Positions 44,270 through 52,746 are shown, numbered from the stretch's first letter. The stretch is DNA of 53,768 nucleotides from Nitrospirota bacterium (GCA_018971525.1 JAGXAR010000023.1:1-53768), one strand, 5' to 3'. Made by a program: numbers and translations. The notes: generated by a model from the letters alone, not told the origin.

Positions 44270-44297
44270 ATCATAAAGTAAGTAATAGGCAAAGCAA
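44270..44297 (-). promoter_or_regulatory. Candidate sigma-70 promoter of the cyclase gene
   Basis: On the minus strand TTGCTT (44297-44292) and TATGAT (44275-44270) are separated by 16 bases, in an AT-rich stretch about 45 bases before the ATG at 44225. The -10 hexamer matches five of six consensus positions. Confidence 0.35.
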
Positions 44298-44371
44298 GAA
44301 AAGTGCCGATTGCCGCCGCGATTAAGGTGCGCACATCGCCTCTGAATACAATATTATGACGCTGTGAGAAA

Positions 44372-44515
44372 ATGAGGGCTCACGGGGTGGAGAGGAAGAG
44401 GCGCCTCCGGCATGCCGTGGCGCAATTTGCGAAGCTTCCCATGACCTACAGCGTGAAAGAAGTCGCAGGCCCGCTCTTCGTAGGACTCTGTGACGAGAAA
44501 AACAAGCCGGGGTAG
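44372..44515 (+). CDS. Possible 47-residue protein
   Basis: A short frame of 47 codons between the cyclase and the helicase. It starts ATG, has a basic first third (VERKRRLRHAVAQFAKLP) and continues T-Y-S-V-K-E-V-A-G-P-L-F-V-G-L-C-D-E-K-N-K-P-G. The second half looks protein-like, but there is no clear ribosome binding site and no recognised family. It could equally be a fragment. The rest of the gap (44516-44685) shows weak similarity to the dispersed repeat (GGATCGACCGGGCTACCTG) and no gene. Confidence 0.25.
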   Translation: MRAHGVERKRRLRHAVAQFAKLPMTYSVKEVAGPLFVGLCDEKNKPG

Positions 44516-44685
44516 AGACTCATTCAAAAGTCCCTCGCGGGCCGCACCAGGTAGGGGATCGACCGGGCTACCTGTTCTGTGAGAAAACAGTCGACGCGTA
44601 TGGAGAGTGTGTGCTCAGAATGAACCCGAGTCTCTCATTGTCGTGCCCAAGTCCATCCAACAGTGACCATTAAGAAGAGGCTGCA

Positions 44686-46251
44686 GTGACAGTGTCTCCC
44701 TGGACCGCCAAGCTGCGCGAGTGGCAGGCTCGCGCCGTCTCCGGCGTCTTGACCCATACACGTCCTGATTTTCTGGCGACGGCGACACCCGCTGCGGGGA
44801 AAACGCGCTTCGCGCTACGGATTGCCCATCAGTACTTGGCCGATCGAGTGGCCAGCCGTGTGCTGGTCATCTGTCCAACCAATCACCTGCGCACGCAATG
44901 GTCGACCGCCGCCGGACTGGTCGGGATTCAACTGGATCCGGCGCTGACGAACGAGCAGGCCATCGAAGCGCGCGACTACCATGGCGCAGTCGTGACCTAT
45001 CAACAAGTCTGTCTCGCGCCGGCCGTGTTTCAGCGCGCCTGTCGGAGCCGGCCCACGCTGCTGATTTTCGACGAGTTGCACCATGCGGGCGAGGGGAAGG
45101 ATTGGGGCAACGCGTTGCGGGAAGCATTTGACGAGGCAGTCTTTCGCCTGGCCTTATCGGGCACCCCCTTTCGCTCCGATAACAATCCGATTCCCTACGT
45201 GCGGTACGAGCAGGGCGAGAGCCAGGCCGATTTCACCTATGGGTATGCCGAGGCGATTCGCGAGAGTGTCTGCCGCCCGATTCTGTTCCCGAGCTACGAG
45301 GGGGAACTGACGTGGCTCTCGGAAGGCCGCGAACATCGGGCGACGTTTGAAGACGGGCTCACCTTCGAACTGCAGCGGGAGCGGCTCAAGACCGCGCTCT
45401 TGCAAGACAGCTGGCTGGGGCCGGTCATCACCGATGCCCATGCCGAGTTGCGCCGGCTCCGCAAGCAGGAACAGCCGGATGCCGGCGGGCTCATCGTTGC
45501 GATGAATCAGGACCATGCCCGGCAGGTGGCGGAACTGGTGGGGCGTATCACGGGCAGCCGCGCGCATGTGGCCGTGTCCGACGATCCGTCGGCTTCGAAG
45601 ACGATCGCCACATTCGCGCAGCATAAGGCACAGCAATGGCTCGTCGCGGTGAACATGGTGAGCGAAGGCGTCGATATTCCGAGGCTTCGTGTCGGCGTCT
45701 ACGCCACGAATGTCCTGACCGAGATGTATTTCCGCCAGGTCGTCGGGCGATTTGTCCGGATGCAGGAAGGCCTGCCAAAGCCGCAACGGGCCTGGCTCTA
45801 CCTGCCGAAGGACGCCACGCTCGTTCACTATGCCAAGCGGATCAAGGCTGAACGCGACCATGTGCTTGAAGAGATCATGCCCTCTGTGCAGCGAACACTC
45901 TTTGGTACGGCTGCCACTTCGCTGAAAGAGTACATTCCTTTGCACGGGGTGGCCCGGATGGATGCCCTGATCGGGGGAGATGAGGCGGAGTCAGCCGGCG
46001 AGGGCAAGGGCGTCGCAGAGCCTGTAGTGCCGCTCCATGACAAGAAGAACGACCTGCGCGACCAGCATCGCGCACTCGTCGGCACCGTGGCGCGAAAGAC
46101 CGGTATCGATCATCGCCAACTCAATGCAGAACTCATCAAGCGAACCGGCGGACGGGTCGATCAGGCGACCGTTGCGCAACTGGAGCGCCGCATTGCGCTG
46201 CTTGAAAAATGGCGAGATTCCGGTTTTGACGGCGGCCGGGCACGGACCTAG
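44686..46251 (+). CDS. Orphan SF2 (DEAD/DEAH-type) helicase
   Basis: A 521-residue superfamily 2 helicase of the RadD/XPB-like type. It has the Q-tip R-E-W-Q near 11-14, Walker A ATPAAGKT near 33-40, motif II D-E-L-H-H near 129 and LSGTPFR as motif III. Motif V is VNMVSEGVDIPRL and motif VI QVVGRFVRM. The last 90 residues form an extra helical domain (LVGTVARKTGIDHRQLNAEL, then a tail coil). There is no nuclease or methylase domain, and no restriction or defence partner is encoded beside it. I chose the GTG at 44686, which has AGAGG upstream. A role in DNA repair or mobile-element defence is possible; neither is shown. Confidence 0.85.
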   Translation: MTVSPWTAKLREWQARAVSGVLTHTRPDFLATATPAAGKTRFALRIAHQYLADRVASRVLVICPTNHLRTQWSTAAGLVGIQLDPALTNEQAIEARDYHGAVVTYQQVCLAPAVFQRACRSRPTLLIFDELHHAGEGKDWGNALREAFDEAVFRLALSGTPFRSDNNPIPYVRYEQGESQADFTYGYAEAIRESVCRPILFPSYEGELTWLSEGREHRATFEDGLTFELQRERLKTALLQDSWLGPVITDAHAELRRLRKQEQPDAGGLIVAMNQDHARQVAELVGRITGSRAHVAVSDDPSASKTIATFAQHKAQQWLVAVNMVSEGVDIPRLRVGVYATNVLTEMYFRQVVGRFVRMQEGLPKPQRAWLYLPKDATLVHYAKRIKAERDHVLEEIMPSVQRTLFGTAATSLKEYIPLHGVARMDALIGGDEAESAGEGKGVAEPVVPLHDKKNDLRDQHRALVGTVARKTGIDHRQLNAELIKRTGGRVDQATVAQLERRIALLEKWRDSGFDGGRART

Positions 46252-46432
46252 CCTGCATCAAAGGCGGCGCGTGAAGCGCGAGACAGGCGAAAAAGGCGCG
46301 ATCTGAAGTTCGAAGTACAGGGTTCGAAGTTTCGAAAATCTCGAACTTCTAACCTCGAGCCCTCGCCCGTCCAGGCGGTCTCGCTCGGCTATCCTGCTGA
46401 CGAGGCTTCCTGGTTCCAACATCAGACTGGTC
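46252..46432. repeat. 3' flank shared by the two duplicated fibronectin-type genes (copy 1)
   Basis: The segment GCGTGAAGCGCGAGACAGGC, the hairpin-forming GAAGTTTCGA...TCGAACTTC and CTCGAGCCCTCGCCCGTCCA recur at 47488-47700 behind the second gene. It contains no gene. The hairpin may end both the helicase and the fibronectin-type transcripts. Confidence 0.6.
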
Positions 46433-47107
46433 TTACTTCACTGCATGGATGTATAGACCGCCTGGAGCAGGCGGGGTTGTCAGGGGCGCCAGCGCTGGAC
46501 TCCCTTCCGTCACGGTGACGCTATGCCGCCCGATCTCGGACGTGGTGTTTTGCAGGTAAAACACGAATTGAACCGTATGGGTACCCTTGCCGAACAATGC
46601 GGTCGTGACCGACGTGCCGTTGTCACCGGGGAAGCTCCAGGGCGCAAGGTGTTCGACATGATGCAGGACCCCATCTAAAAACACATTCGCCATGACAGCC
46701 TGTGTGCTGGTCGTGGTAGCGCTCACACCCCAGGGACCGGTGGCCGGATTGCCCACGACCGTTAGACTCACCGCCTCTAGGGGGGGAGGGGGCGCCGGCG
46801 GGGGAGACCCTGCCGGTGTGAAGGTCACGAGACTGCTATTGTTCGACTCGTTATTGGCCAAATCATAAGCCGTAATGAAGTAGTACTGCGTCACTGCCGG
46901 CGTTCCGATATTGAAACTCGTCACTTTTCCCAACGTGGCGAGAGGAGACGCCTTGCCAGATGTTTTCGTGCAGGGTGTCTGACTACATTGATAGACGCGA
47001 TAGCCTGCCATGTCCGGTTCATTGTTGGCGTTCCACGTCAAAGTGGCACCCCACGCCGTACTAGACCACAAGACAAGCACACCAGCGATAGCTCTCACCC
47101 AGTTCAT
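46433..47107 (-). CDS. Exported fibronectin type III protein with one additional repeat domain (paralogue 1)
   Basis: A 224-residue exported protein. The signal peptide is about 1-20 (MNWVRAIAGVLVLWSSTAWG). A fibronectin type III domain (about 21-105; TLTWNANNEPDMAGYRVYQC, two Cys that may pair, then YYFITAYDLANNES) and a Pro-rich linker follow. One immunoglobulin-like unit then runs over about 122-210 (VSLTVVGNPATGPWGVSATT, FVFYLQNTTSEIGRHSVTV). The ATG at 47107 was chosen because GGAG lies eight bases before it and the same start occurs in the paralogue. It probably acts at the cell surface as a binding or matrix protein. No sorting motif or anchor is visible. Confidence 0.78.
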   Translation of the reverse strand: MNWVRAIAGVLVLWSSTAWGATLTWNANNEPDMAGYRVYQCSQTPCTKTSGKASPLATLGKVTSFNIGTPAVTQYYFITAYDLANNESNNSSLVTFTPAGSPPPAPPPPLEAVSLTVVGNPATGPWGVSATTTSTQAVMANVFLDGVLHHVEHLAPWSFPGDNGTSVTTALFGKGTHTVQFVFYLQNTTSEIGRHSVTVTEGSPALAPLTTPPAPGGLYIHAVK

Positions 47108-47460
47108 GCGAATACTCCTATTATGTTCTTCCCGGCAGCAGGCACACCCTTCCCGGAGAAGCCAAGTTCTCACGTGCAAGAGTTTATGTCGGATTGCTCA
47201 ACGGGCTCGGCCCCCGAGGAGAGATCGAAGAGGGGAACCATTCACCCCCTTCAGGGTTTAACTAAGCAAGGTGCGTGCCGTTGCAGAAGGAGGACGGTCA
47301 AGTCGAATATACCAGGAAAATCGTCCCTGGAGAGGGAAGGATCGATGGTGACGGGCAGGGAGACTGTAGGGGATGAGGGAAGATCGCTGAATCAAATGCA
47401 CTATATTCCTGAGGATAGAAAATGCAGTCGTTTCCCTACAGATATGACAGTGAAAAAAAG
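47108..47460 (-). promoter_or_regulatory. Duplicated leader region of fibronectin-type gene 1
   Basis: This upstream region matches 48878-49225 over nearly its whole length. Shared blocks, read on the minus strand, include GGCACGCACCTTGC, GGTGAATGGTTCCC, GTTGAGCAATCC and TAATAGGAGTATTCGC before the ATG. The GGCACGCACC block can partly pair with GTGTGCC near the start codon. Promoter and possible leader-RNA signals should lie here; none was identified with confidence. Confidence 0.45.
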
Positions 47461-47487
47461 AGAGGTCTGTGCCGCAGGCAATTATGC

Positions 47488-47701
47488 GTGAAGCGCGAAA
47501 CGGGAGCGTTGCGCGACGAGCGGGAAAGGCGCGACACAGAAGACGGGCGAGAGAATTACGTCATGCATAGGCTCATGCCTGACGTTCGGGGCTCGAAGTT
47601 CCAGAAGCCTCGAACTTCGGACCTCGAACCCTCGCCCGTCCACCAGTCTCGCTTGGCTGACTTGCTCACTAGGCGTTCCATGTCTCAAGATCCAACAGGT
47701 C
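47488..47701. repeat. 3' flank shared by the two duplicated fibronectin-type genes (copy 2)
   Basis: This stretch repeats the 46252-46432 flank: GCGTGAAGCGCGAAACGGGA, a hairpin with arms GAAGTTC and GAACTTC, and CCTCGAACCCTCGCCCGTCC. It lies downstream of the decayed repeat unit of paralogue 2 and defines the border of the tandem duplication. No gene is visible. Confidence 0.6.
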
Positions 47702-47965
47702 TTACTGTACGACAGTGAAGCGTGGACTGCCTGGAGTCGGCGGGCTTCCTTCCAGGACGATGACGCTGGCCCGCCCGATCTCGGTCGTGGTGTTTTGCAG
47801 GTAAAACACGAAGCCAACCGTATGCGAGCCAGTGTCGAGCAACCTGTCGTGACCGTCTGCCGTTGTCACCGGGGAAGCTATAGGACGCGAGGTGTTCGAC
47901 ATGATGCAGGACCCCGTCCAAGCGGAATACCGCCATGACATCCCATGTGTTGTTCGTGGTAGCGG
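47702..47965 (-). pseudogene. Decayed third repeat unit of the second fibronectin-type gene
   Basis: Directly behind the stop codon of the 303-residue protein lies one more unit of its repeat, with stop and frameshift damage. One frame reads D-V-M-A-V-F-R-L-D-G-V-L-H-H-V-E-H-L-A and Y-S-F-P-G-D-N-G. The end is continued in another frame as H-T-V-G-F-V-F-Y-L-Q-N-T-T-T-E-I-G-R-A-S-V-I-V and closes F-T-V-V-Q. The original protein therefore probably had three units and a different C-terminus; a TAA at the junction now ends it early. Confidence 0.75.
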
Positions 47966-48877
47966 TTAGGTCCCTTGCAGGACGATGACGCTGGCCCGCC
48001 CGATCTCGGTCGTGGTGTTTTGCAGGTAAAACACGAATTGAACCGTATGCCAGCCCTTGCCGAACAATCCCGGCGTGAGCGTCGTGCCGTTGTCACCGGG
48101 GAAGCTATAGGGCGCGAGATTTTCGACATGATGCAGGACCCCATCCAAAAACACCTTCGCCATGACATCCTGTGTGTTGGTCGTGGTAGCGCTCACACCC
48201 CAGGGACCGGTGGCGGGATTGCCCACGACAGTCAGACTTACCTTCGGTAAAGTGGAAGTGGAAGTAGACGTCGATGTGCTCCCTTCCGTCACGGTGACGC
48301 TGTGCCGCCCGATCTCGGTCGTGGTGTTTTGTAGGTAAAACACAAATTCAACCGTGTGCGTGCCGTTGCCGAACAACGCGGTCGTGACCGTCGTGCCGTT
48401 GTCACCGGGGAAGCTATAGGGCGCGAGGTTTTCGACATGATGGAATTTCCCATCCAAAAACACATTCGCCATGACATCCTGTGTGTTGGTCGTGGTAGCG
48501 CTCACACCCCAGGGACCGGTGGCGGGATTGCCCACGACCGTCAGACTCACCGCCTCTAACGTGGGAGGAGGGGGAGACCCTGCGGCTGTGAAGGTCACGT
48601 AGCTGCTACTGTTCGATTCATTATTGGCAAAATCATAGGCCGTGGTGAAGTAGTATGTCGTCACTGCTGGTGTCCCGATATTGAAACTCGTCACCTTTCC
48701 TAGCGTGGCGACAGGAGACGCCGTGCCGGACGTTTTCGTGCAGGGTGTCTTACTGCATTGATAGACACGATATCCCGCCAGGTCCGTGTCACTGTTGGCG
48801 TTCCACGTCAAGGTGGCACCCCACGCCGTACTAGACCACAAGACAAGCACACCAGCGATTGCTCTCACCCAGTTCAT
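47966..48877 (-). CDS. Exported fibronectin type III protein with two additional repeat domains (paralogue 2)
   Basis: A 303-residue paralogue of the neighbouring gene, with the same signal peptide (MNWVRAIAGVLVLWSSTAWG) and fibronectin type III domain to about residue 105. It carries two copies of the immunoglobulin-like unit at about 112-205 and 214-303. Each has VSLTVVGNPATGPWGVSATT, then Y-S-F-P-G-D-N-G-T-T and F-V-F-Y-L-Q-N-T-T-T-E-I-G-R. The units are separated by a short Ser/Thr linker (STSTSTSTLP). The protein stops at TAA right after the second unit, and a third unit lies decayed downstream. The high identity of units indicates recent duplication. A surface-exposed, binding-type role is inferred. 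Confidence 0.78.
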   Translation of the reverse strand: MNWVRAIAGVLVLWSSTAWGATLTWNANSDTDLAGYRVYQCSKTPCTKTSGTASPVATLGKVTSFNIGTPAVTTYYFTTAYDFANNESNSSSYVTFTAAGSPPPPTLEAVSLTVVGNPATGPWGVSATTTNTQDVMANVFLDGKFHHVENLAPYSFPGDNGTTVTTALFGNGTHTVEFVFYLQNTTTEIGRHSVTVTEGSTSTSTSTSTLPKVSLTVVGNPATGPWGVSATTTNTQDVMAKVFLDGVLHHVENLAPYSFPGDNGTTLTPGLFGKGWHTVQFVFYLQNTTTEIGRASVIVLQGT

Positions 48878-49225
48878 GCGAATACTCCTATTATGATCTC
48901 CCCGGCAGCAGGCACACTTCCCGGAGAAACCAACTTCTCAGGTGCAAAGTGTATGTTGGATTGCTCAACTGACCCGGCCACTAGAGGAGAGAGCGAAGAG
49001 GGAACCATTCACCCCTTCACTGTGGTAACTACGCAAGGTGCGTGCCGCCGCAAGAGGAAGAGGAAAGGAAAAAATATCAGGAAAATCACCACTGGCGAGA
49101 GGGAGATTGCTGGTGAGGTGTAGGGAGACTGCGTAGGCCTGGGCAGATCTCTGAGTCAAACGCTGTATTTTCAGGAGGATAGACGATGCAGTCGTTTGCC
49201 TACATGACAGTGCAAAGTGAGGCAG
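48878..49225 (-). promoter_or_regulatory. Duplicated leader region of fibronectin-type gene 2
   Basis: Second copy of the upstream region described for 47108-47460, with the same blocks (GGCACGCACCTTGC, GGTGAATGGTTCCC, GTTGAGCAATCC) and TAATAGGAGTATTCGC before the ATG at 48877. Differences between copies are scattered. No other gene lies in this gap. Confidence 0.45.
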
Positions 49226-49241
49226 AGCATGTCGATCTCTC

Positions 49242-50153
49242 TTATGTTTTAAGTGAGTGCAGAAACTCCCCCAGGACACTCCGAAAGCCCTCGGGATCTT
49301 CGGCCATCATGAAGTGGCCTGTCTCGAATGTCACCAGGTGGGAGCCGGCAATCTGTACTTGAATTCCTGCCGCGATGGCCGGCGTGGCCACATCGTCTTT
49401 GGCTCCGACCATGATGAGCGTGGGAGCGGTGATCGCGGAGAGCTGCTCGTGCGTATTGAAGACGGACATCGAAGTCAGGGCCTCACGGAGCACTGAGGCA
49501 TTCCAGGTGGGAATGCGGTCGAGCAGCGGCTGATAGAGCTGCGGGTTCGTGCCGTGAGGAAAACGTTCCAGCAGAATCTTCCTGGACACCTCGGCATTCG
49601 TGCGTGGGTTGCCGATCGAGGACAGGTCTTAATCGAGAATCATGGCGCGATCGGTGGTCGAAACCAGCACGAGGGCTTTCACTCGCGAGGGATATTCCAG
49701 GGCCAACTGTTGGAGTACCATGCCGCCCATCGACAGGCCGACCTACACAGGTTTCTCGATGTTCAACCGATCTGTGAGCGCGATCAGTTCCTTCACGAAT
49801 TGCGAAATGTTGGAGACGGTGGCGGTCTTCTCCGAATCGCCATAGCCACGGAAATCGACCGCGATGCCGCGATAGGCAGGGGAGCGGGCGGCCAGATATT
49901 TCTGGAAGATGTTGCTGGTGGTCACCACGCCATGGACGTAGATCAGAGGGTCGCCGGTCCCTGCTTCAAGAATACTCAGCGTCACGCCATCCAGTGAAAT
50001 AGAGCGGCGGGTCGGTTGGGCTGGCTGCGCGGTCATCTGGCTCGGTGAAGAACGGCCGCTTATCCCTTGGCCGGACGAGGGAGCCGTCGAGGTCTCGACA
50101 CAGCCGGCGAACAGAATGAGCAGCCCCAGCACAACGAGTCTGTATCCGGTCAT
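49242..50153 (-). pseudogene. Alpha/beta hydrolase lipoprotein gene interrupted by two in-frame stop codons
   Basis: One continuous minus-strand frame encodes about 300 residues of an alpha/beta hydrolase, broken by TAG at 49743-49745 and TAA at 49629-49631, without any frameshift. The first part has a lipoprotein signal (LLILFAGC), the oxyanion-side YVHGVVTTSNIF and DFRGYGDSE. The catalytic Ser motif G-L-S-M-G-G lies just after the first stop; the acid is in VGAKDDVA and the His in FETGHFMMAEDP, both after the second stop. All catalytic residues survive, so inactivation looks recent, or the stops are read through. It lies 49 bases behind prfC on the same strand. The substrate is unknown. Confidence 0.85.
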
Positions 50154-50202
50154 GTCGGTTTCCCAGGGATCACCGTCTGCTCACCGCAAGGGCTATGGGC
50201 TG

Positions 50203-51828
50203 TTAACTTTCCATCTTTCCGATTTCTTCCCGCAACTGAAACTTGAGGGAGGCATATTCTTTCATGCAGTAGGCAAGCAGCCGTTCTGAGCCGAAGAGCA
50301 TCACCATCCGGCCGTCCCGGTCCACGAGCCGGCGCGTGTCCTGCGGCCAATAGATGCGGGCGATCACGTCGGGATCGCCACTCACCCAGCGGGCCAGGAC
50401 AAAGGGCATCCGCTCGACAGTGGTCTTGACCCCATATTCGCTTTCGAGGCGTGAGGCGACGACATCGAACTGGAGTTCTCCCACGGCGGCGAGAACCGGC
50501 TCCCGGCGCACATGATCGGGTGAATAGAACACCTGCATGACCCCTTCTTCTTCGAGCTGCTGGAGTCCCTTCTGGAACTGCTTCTGCTTCGTGAGGTCCT
50601 GGCTTCGAAGCACGCCGAAGCATTCCGGGGGAAATAGGGGAATCGCATCGAAGGAGCGAGGACTGCCGGAGCAGAGCGTATCGCCGATGGCAAAGAGGCC
50701 AGGGTTCACGAGCCCCACGACGTCGCCAGGGTAGGCCTCCTCAATCGTCTCCCGGTCACGGCCGAAGAGCCGGTGCGGTCTTGTCATCCGGATCTTCCGG
50801 TCCAGGCGTGCATGATAGACCATCATGTCCTTCTCGAAGCGGCCGGACACGATGCGTAAGAATGCCATCCGGTCGCGATGTTGCGGGTCCATGTTCGCCT
50901 GAATCTTGAACACAAAGCCGGAGAACTTCTCGTCCGTCGGCTGCACCAGTCCTTCTGAACTCATGCGCGGGCCGGGCGGGGGCGCGAGCTGGAGGAAGCC
51001 ATTCAGAAAGGGCTCGACGCCGAAGTTCGTGAGGGCGCTTCCGAAGAAGACCGGCGTGAGTTGGCCGGCGAGAAAGCGGTCGCGATCGAACTTGGTGCCG
51101 GCGCCGGTCAGCAACGCGATTTCTTCCTGCAGCGGGCCATAGGCCTCTCCCAACGTTTCAGCCAGGCTCGGATGGGGAAATGTTTCAACCCTCATCGGGG
51201 CCCGACGCTGGTTATGCAGCGTCCGCTGAAAGAACAGCACTTGGGGGTCTTGAAGGTCGTACAGCCCCTGAAACCCGGACCCTTCCCCGATGGGCCAATT
51301 GAAGGGGACCGCTGTCATGCCCAGGGTCTGCTCGATCTCCTCGAGCAGTTCATATGGATGGCGCCCCGGCTGATCCATCTTGTTGATGAAGGTCATGATC
51401 GGGATGTTGCGTTTGCGACAGACGGCGAAGAGTTTCTTGGTTTGCGGCTCGATTCCTTTGGCGCAGTCCAGCACCATGACCGCGCTATCCACCGCCATGA
51501 GGGTGCGGTAGGTGTCTTCGCTGAAGTCCTGGTGGCCCGGCGTGTCGAGCAGGTTCACCCGCACACCTTGATAGTCGAATTGGAGCGCGGTGGAGGTGAT
51601 CGAAATCCCGCGCGCCTGCTCCAACTCCATCCAGTCCGACTTGGCCGCGCGTTGGTGTGAGCGGGCCTGCACAGCCCCGGCCAGGTGCACCGCACCAGCG
51701 TAGAGGAGGAGCTTTTCCGTCAGTGTGGTTTTTCCTGCGTCCGGGTGCGAAATAATGGCAAAGGTGCGCCGCCGGGCCACTTCTCTCGCCAATTCATCGG
51801 ACAACGACTTCTCAATCGGCAAAGACAT
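50203..51828 (-). CDS. prfC: Peptide chain release factor 3
   Basis: RF3 is a translational GTPase that removes RF1/RF2 from the ribosome after peptide release. The 541-residue protein has the G domain motifs SHPDAGKTTLTEKLL (G1), the RF3-type switch region ISITSTALQF, D-T-P-G-H (G3) and NKMD (G4). The RF3 insert SDWMELEQARGISI (cut across the switch) is present. Domains II and III follow to the C-terminus (GELQFDVVASRLESEYGV). AAGGAA precedes the ATG at 51828. Length and motifs distinguish it from EF-G. The interrupted hydrolase gene follows and may be on the same transcript. Confidence 0.95.
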   Translation of the reverse strand: MSLPIEKSLSDELAREVARRRTFAIISHPDAGKTTLTEKLLLYAGAVHLAGAVQARSHQRAAKSDWMELEQARGISITSTALQFDYQGVRVNLLDTPGHQDFSEDTYRTLMAVDSAVMVLDCAKGIEPQTKKLFAVCRKRNIPIMTFINKMDQPGRHPYELLEEIEQTLGMTAVPFNWPIGEGSGFQGLYDLQDPQVLFFQRTLHNQRRAPMRVETFPHPSLAETLGEAYGPLQEEIALLTGAGTKFDRDRFLAGQLTPVFFGSALTNFGVEPFLNGFLQLAPPPGPRMSSEGLVQPTDEKFSGFVFKIQANMDPQHRDRMAFLRIVSGRFEKDMMVYHARLDRKIRMTRPHRLFGRDRETIEEAYPGDVVGLVNPGLFAIGDTLCSGSPRSFDAIPLFPPECFGVLRSQDLTKQKQFQKGLQQLEEEGVMQVFYSPDHVRREPVLAAVGELQFDVVASRLESEYGVKTTVERMPFVLARWVSGDPDVIARIYWPQDTRRLVDRDGRMVMLFGSERLLAYCMKEYASLKFQLREEIGKMES

Positions 51829-51899
51829 AGACGTTCCTTATCTTATGCAAGGCACTACATGAGGTATTGGAGATATGTTTTAACACCTGGCAGAGGAGA

Positions 51900-52170
51900 A
51901 AACTACGGGTAGCCTGGTCGTTCTCCTGCTCGCGGAACGCGCACGACAGGAATGTGCCCGTTCGATGCGCAGTGAAGGATGGTCGGCCACTCCCTTATTG
52001 AGGGAAGGGTGGAAGGACAAGAACGGACGAGCCATGGGGAGAGGTTTCCTGTGCTCTCGCAACGCTCGGCTCAGAAGAATGAGAGGGAGTGACCAGATGC
52101 CATTTTTGCTCGAAGAGCCTCCACGATGAAGCGGTGGCCGCTCGATGGGCACAGTAAAGGGCAGGCGATC
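51900..52170. repeat. Two further copies of the dispersed intergenic repeat
   Basis: TAGCCTGGTCGTTCTCCTGC then TCGCGGAACGCGCACGACAG (51911-51950) is close to the 41728 block. CCAGATGCCATTTTTGCTCG (about 52092) and GATGAAGCGGTGGCCGCTCG (about 52125) match the 40690 copy. The 400-bp gap between prfC and the thioredoxin-like gene holds no gene. Confidence 0.6.
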
Positions 52171-52230
52171 CAACCGTCGTTGGATCACCTTCTCCGCTTT
52201 GAAATTCAAGGAGTTGCCCTGCGAGACTTG

Positions 52231-52746
52231 TCATCCGTTTAGGGTAGATAGAAACTCGCGAAACCGCACACTTTCAAGCAGTCCACCTCCACGATGGACA
52301 AGCACAATGTTTCCCCGGGCATCGACGAGAACGTACGTCGGCGTCGCGTTGATCTTGAAGGCATTCGCCACCCACCGGTCTTCGTCATAAGCCGTGGGGA
52401 AAACAAACACGCCGGGGCGGGCTTTCACAAATGCTTCGACATTGGTTCTTGTGTCAGCGAAGCCGATTGAAAGCACACGGAGCTGAACCGGCTTCGATTG
52501 CCGATAGAACTGTCCAAGCAGCGGGAGTTCTCGTTGGCAGACGTTGCACCAGGGTGCCCAAAACACAAGCAAGGTCGGTTGGCCTTGCAGAGACTTGTCG
52601 CTGTAGGCCTCGCCGCCAAGGGTAACCAATTCGAAACTTGGAATCGTCGATTCCGCTGCCTCTGATACGACCATGTTCGCGTGATGGCCTGCTACCATTA
52701 AGAGAGTGATAGCCAGATAAAGTCCCGTTGCAGTGACTCGATGCAT
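52231..52746 (-). CDS. Exported TlpA/ResA-like thioredoxin-fold protein
   Basis: A 171-residue periplasmic thiol-disulfide protein. A signal peptide or anchor (about 1-31) is followed by a thioredoxin fold of the TlpA/ResA type: FWAPWCNVC with the redox pair Cys67 and Cys70, and the cis-Pro segment NATPTYVLVD. The ATG at 52746 was chosen because GAGGGAGAG lies upstream; the frame could begin seven codons earlier. The family reduces disulfides, often in cytochrome c maturation, or delivers electrons to partner thiols. It starts 17 bases after the exported DsrE-like gene, so the two are one unit and the DsrE-type Cys may be its client. That pairing is inference. Confidence 0.87.
   Translation of the reverse strand: MHRVTATGLYLAITLLMVAGHHANMVVSEAAESTIPSFELVTLGGEAYSDKSLQGQPTLLVFWAPWCNVCQRELPLLGQFYRQSKPVQLRVLSIGFADTRTNVEAFVKARPGVFVFPTAYDEDRWVANAFKINATPTYVLVDARGNIVLVHRGGGLLESVRFREFLSTLNG

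Noticed and set aside
47422-47718. 98-codon plus-strand frame between the two fibronectin-type genes
   Set aside because: It runs through the duplicated leader and 3' flank of the duplication; the equivalent frame in the other copy is not preserved.
46988-49123. c-di-GMP (GEMM) riboswitch in the duplicated leaders
   Set aside because: A CACGCAC-like start is present, but the remaining conserved core of the known class was not found, so I list it only as a structure to test.
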